The notes beneath the pieces are model-generated. The model had not been told where the DNA came from and ran no database searches. It saw only the letters and a program-made list of their open reading frames with translations. DNA of 64,000 nt from Microbacterium ulmi (GTDB lineage Bacteria > Actinomycetota > Actinomycetes > Actinomycetales > Microbacteriaceae): the NCBI RefSeq assembly GCF_011759705.1, contig NZ_JAAOZF010000002.1, forward strand, positions 760,347-824,346, written 5' to 3'. Positions 62,533 to 64,000 of this stretch are shown in pieces. The position numbers and the translations under genes are program-made. Positions within the stretch are counted from its first letter, which is position 1; each line of letters starts with the position of its first letter.

Positions 62533-62658
62533 TCAGTTCGTGCTGCAGAAACCGCCGCAGCATGATGCGCCATCGTCGACGACGGGCAGGAGGTTCTTGT
62601 CGTCCGCGACCGGCTGCAGCGGCTGAAGAACGGGAGCGGGAAGGTTCGACGTTGCCAT
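62533..62658 (-). CDS. 41-residue Cys-rich peptide, unknown function
   Basis: This short gene encodes a 41-residue peptide: an N-terminal part rich in Pro, Leu and Val (MATSNLPAPVLQPLQPVADD), an acidic linker, and the C-terminal cluster ASCCGGFCSTN. Support comes from the leaderless signature at its start (TAGCAT, six bases, ATG). The product may bind a metal, be a modified-peptide precursor, or be a regulatory leader for the membrane protein that follows. No maturation enzyme lies in the window. GGAGGG sits too close to the ATG to be a normal ribosome site. Confidence 0.55.
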   Translation of the reverse strand: MATSNLPAPVLQPLQPVADDKNLLPVVDDGASCCGGFCSTN

Positions 62659-62664
62659 CCCTCC

Positions 62665-62670
62665 ATGCTA
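62665..62670 (-). promoter_or_regulatory. -10 box TAGCAT of the Cys-rich peptide gene, leaderless
   Basis: TAGCAT, six bases, then ATG. Confidence 0.55.
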
Positions 62671-62674
62671 GACG

Positions 62675-62691
62675 CTCGTCGGCCCGACGAG
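62675..62691. promoter_or_regulatory. Perfect 17-bp palindrome between two facing promoters (candidate operator)
   Basis: CTCGTCGG and CCGACGAG flank a single C. The palindrome sits between the -10 boxes at 62665-62670 and 62713-62718, where one bound dimer could control both genes. No regulator gene is adjacent. Confidence 0.45.
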
Positions 62692-62712
62692 GCGTGCATG
62701 CGTCGAGCGCAA

Positions 62713-62718
62713 TACACT
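62713..62718 (+). promoter_or_regulatory. -10 box TACACT of the zinc-ribbon-like gene, leaderless
   Basis: TACACT, six bases, then GTG at 62725. Confidence 0.55.
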
Positions 62719-62724
62719 CCCGTC

Positions 62725-63078
62725 GTGGACGGCTTTCCGACGGCGCGCTGGTGCCGCAGTCGGCGTGCCGGTGTGATCTGCACGCGAGCTGCAGGGCATC
62801 CGGGACTGCACAATCGCGTCGGCACGAGTCAGATGTGGTCCGAGCTCGAGGCCGATCCGCCGGCGTGCGCGGGAGGAGGCAGGCACGCCGCCAAGGCGCG
62901 GCTGCTCCCGGGCGGCTTTCCCGGCGGGCGCGCGCTGTGTCTCGTGTGCTGGGGCTTCGTCGAGCTGTCCCCCGACGAGACGCTCGCCGCACATGACGCC
63001 TTCCGCGGCGCGGGATCCGAAGAGGAGGCATCGAGTCGCGCTGCGTGGTTCAACACCTACGGCTGGGATCGCGGCTGA
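62725..63078 (+). CDS. Hypothetical His/Cys zinc-ribbon-like protein
   Basis: This 117-residue protein has C10 and C19, then H25 and H29 (RWCRSRRAGVICTRAAGHPG and on to H29), spaced C-x8-C-x5-H-x3-H. A similar CTRxxGHxGxH pattern occurs in many actinobacterial proteins of unknown role. Further Cys are C48 and the CLVC pair at 72-75. Zinc binding is likely but unproven. The GTG start is taken from the leaderless -10; an upstream in-frame ATG at 62665 would reach across the promoter. Confidence 0.6.
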   Translation: MDGFPTARWCRSRRAGVICTRAAGHPGLHNRVGTSQMWSELEADPPACAGGGRHAAKARLLPGGFPGGRALCLVCWGFVELSPDETLAAHDAFRGAGSEEEASSRAAWFNTYGWDRG

Positions 63079-63088
63079 CGGCACGTCG

Positions 63089-63916
63089 CTACAGGATGGC
63101 GCCGCCGGTCTGGCAGGTCGGGCAGTACTCGGCGGTCGCACTCGCGAAGGTGAAGGACCGGATGAGGTCGCCGCATACGGGGCACGCCCGCCCCGCACGA
63201 CCGTGCACGCGCATGGCTGCGACCTTCGCGGCCTTGAGCTCATCGATCGGGATGCCGCGCCTCGCGGCGATCGCGTCCCGCACGGTCGCCACCGTCGCGT
63301 CGTAGAGCTGGTCGAGCGTCACGACTCCGAGCGTCGTCGCGTGAGCGATGGGAGAGACCTTCGCGGCGTGCAGGATCTCGTCCGAGTACGCGTTGCCGAT
63401 GCCCGCGATCGACTCCTGCTCCTGCAGGATCGCCTTGATCTGCTTGCGGCGGCCTGCGAGCGCTGTCGCGAACACGGCGCGCGTGAAGGACGCATCGGCG
63501 GGATCGGGACCGAGCTTCGCGATTGCCGCGACATCAGCCGGATCGTCGACGACCGAGAGCCCGATCGAGACCCACGTTCCCGCATCCGTCAGCTCCAGCA
63601 CGCTCCCGTCGTCGAAGAGGAGCGACGCGAGAGCCGGCGGACCCCCCGCGGGCTGCGCGGCCCCCACCGTCGCATTCAGGCGTGCCCATCCGTGTCGCCC
63701 CAGTGAGACGACGAGGTTGGTCGCATCGAATCCGAGCGCGACATGCTTGCCGAAGCGGCGGGATGCGCGCAGACGATGGCCGACGAGTGATCCGAGCGGG
63801 CGAGCGCGGGTTCTCACGGTGCGGAACTCGAGGACATCGACCGCCGTGACCTCGCGCCCGGAGAGTCGCTCGCGGAGGGAGTCCGCCAGCGCCTGCACCT
63901 CCGGAGACTCGGGCAT
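63089..63916 (-). CDS. Formamidopyrimidine-DNA glycosylase family protein (Fpg/Nei)
   Basis: This 275-residue DNA repair enzyme begins MPESPEVQ; after Met removal Pro2 is the Schiff-base nucleophile and Glu3 the catalytic acid. The helix-two-turn-helix has IAGIGNAYSDEILHAAKVSP, and the zinc finger has C245, C248, C265 and C268 (CPVCG...CPTC). The family excises oxidised bases and nicks at abasic sites. The SPEV start is nearer the actinobacterial Fpg2/Nei-like branch than MutM, so the base specificity is open. Confidence 0.88.
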   Translation of the reverse strand: MPESPEVQALADSLRERLSGREVTAVDVLEFRTVRTRARPLGSLVGHRLRASRRFGKHVALGFDATNLVVSLGRHGWARLNATVGAAQPAGGPPALASLLFDDGSVLELTDAGTWVSIGLSVVDDPADVAAIAKLGPDPADASFTRAVFATALAGRRKQIKAILQEQESIAGIGNAYSDEILHAAKVSPIAHATTLGVVTLDQLYDATVATVRDAIAARRGIPIDELKAAKVAAMRVHGRAGRACPVCGDLIRSFTFASATAEYCPTCQTGGAIL

Positions 63917-64000
63917 AGCGACATCCTGCCACTGTCCAGCCGGACGGTGGCCGCATCGACGAAGCCACGCTCGCCGATGAGCTCAGCTCGTGGTTGTGGT
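63917..64000. other. Window edge, no confident gene
   Basis: On the plus strand one frame from about 63943 reads in a coding style (GRIDEATLADELSSWLW) to the window end, without a clear start codon. It could be the beginning of the next gene; the segment is too short to decide. Confidence 0.2.

Noticed and set aside
1..64000. tRNA, rRNA, insertion sequences or prophage genes
   Set aside because: No tRNA-like cloverleaf, rRNA segment, transposase, integrase or phage structural gene was recognised by eye. A covariance-model search could still find a small RNA.

Overview
This is a chromosomal window from a high-GC actinobacterium, most likely a member of the Microbacteriaceae (Microbacterium-like). 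The evidence is the very high GC3, the frequent GTG starts, the overlapping stop/start junctions, and lineage marker genes: the AdnAB double-strand-break resection pair, DUF3107 and DUF3117 small proteins, and a soluble PRC/MgtE_N/CBS protein beside DUF1003 and Mrp. Gene density is near 97 percent. I see no rRNA, tRNA, IS element, prophage or CRISPR. The family assignment is inferred from gene content and sequence style; no search was run.

Layout. 1-11.2 kb: end of a probable phosphotransferase, then adnA-adnB (minus strand), divergent DUF3107, a small membrane protein, a PhzF-like isomerase, a ferritin-like protein and a DEAD-box RNA helicase. The adnAB, DUF3107, ferritin-like and helicase genes match an order I know from other actinobacteria. 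11.3-16.9 kb: SHOCT membrane protein, PHP phosphoesterase, membrane-anchored endonuclease/phosphatase-fold protein, Xaa-Pro aminopeptidase, alpha/beta hydrolase and a stress-type membrane protein. 16.9-21.2 kb: MgtE_N/CBS-DUF1003-mrp operon, tatB, O-methyltransferase, DUF3117. 21.3-29.7 kb: lysine/diaminopimelate genes (dapE and dapD divergent, dapC with fdxA), a GT-C mannosyltransferase, lactate permease and citrate synthase. 29.7-32.8 kb: azlDC amino-acid exporter and typA. 32.9-44.7 kb: two complete peptide ABC importers back to back on the minus strand, with a PH-domain membrane protein between them. 44.9-50.6 kb: CPBP membrane protein and gcvT-gcvH-gcvP under a tandem glycine riboswitch. 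50.7-56.4 kb: nrtR-nadA-nadB-nadC-nifS-like NAD synthesis operon. 56.4-61.9 kb: glycosyltransferase, ABC exporter, DUF1345 and MFS drug efflux genes. 62.0-63.9 kb: a small accessory-looking patch (membrane protein, a 41-residue Cys-rich peptide, a divergent His/Cys zinc-ribbon-like protein) and an Fpg/Nei glycosylase.

Expression grammar. About twenty genes share one arrangement: a TAnnnT-type -10 hexamer followed by 6-7 bases and then directly by ATG or GTG, with no Shine-Dalgarno. This indicates widespread leaderless mRNA. It was the main tool for choosing starts here, and it supports two short genes at 62.5-63.1 kb. Leadered genes instead have GGAGG-type sites, and two of them (DUF3117, typA) share a GATAAACT -10 region.

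The core of the window is conserved housekeeping. The best candidate for something undescribed is the divergent pair at 62.0-63.1 kb, with a perfect 17-bp palindrome between two facing leaderless promoters.
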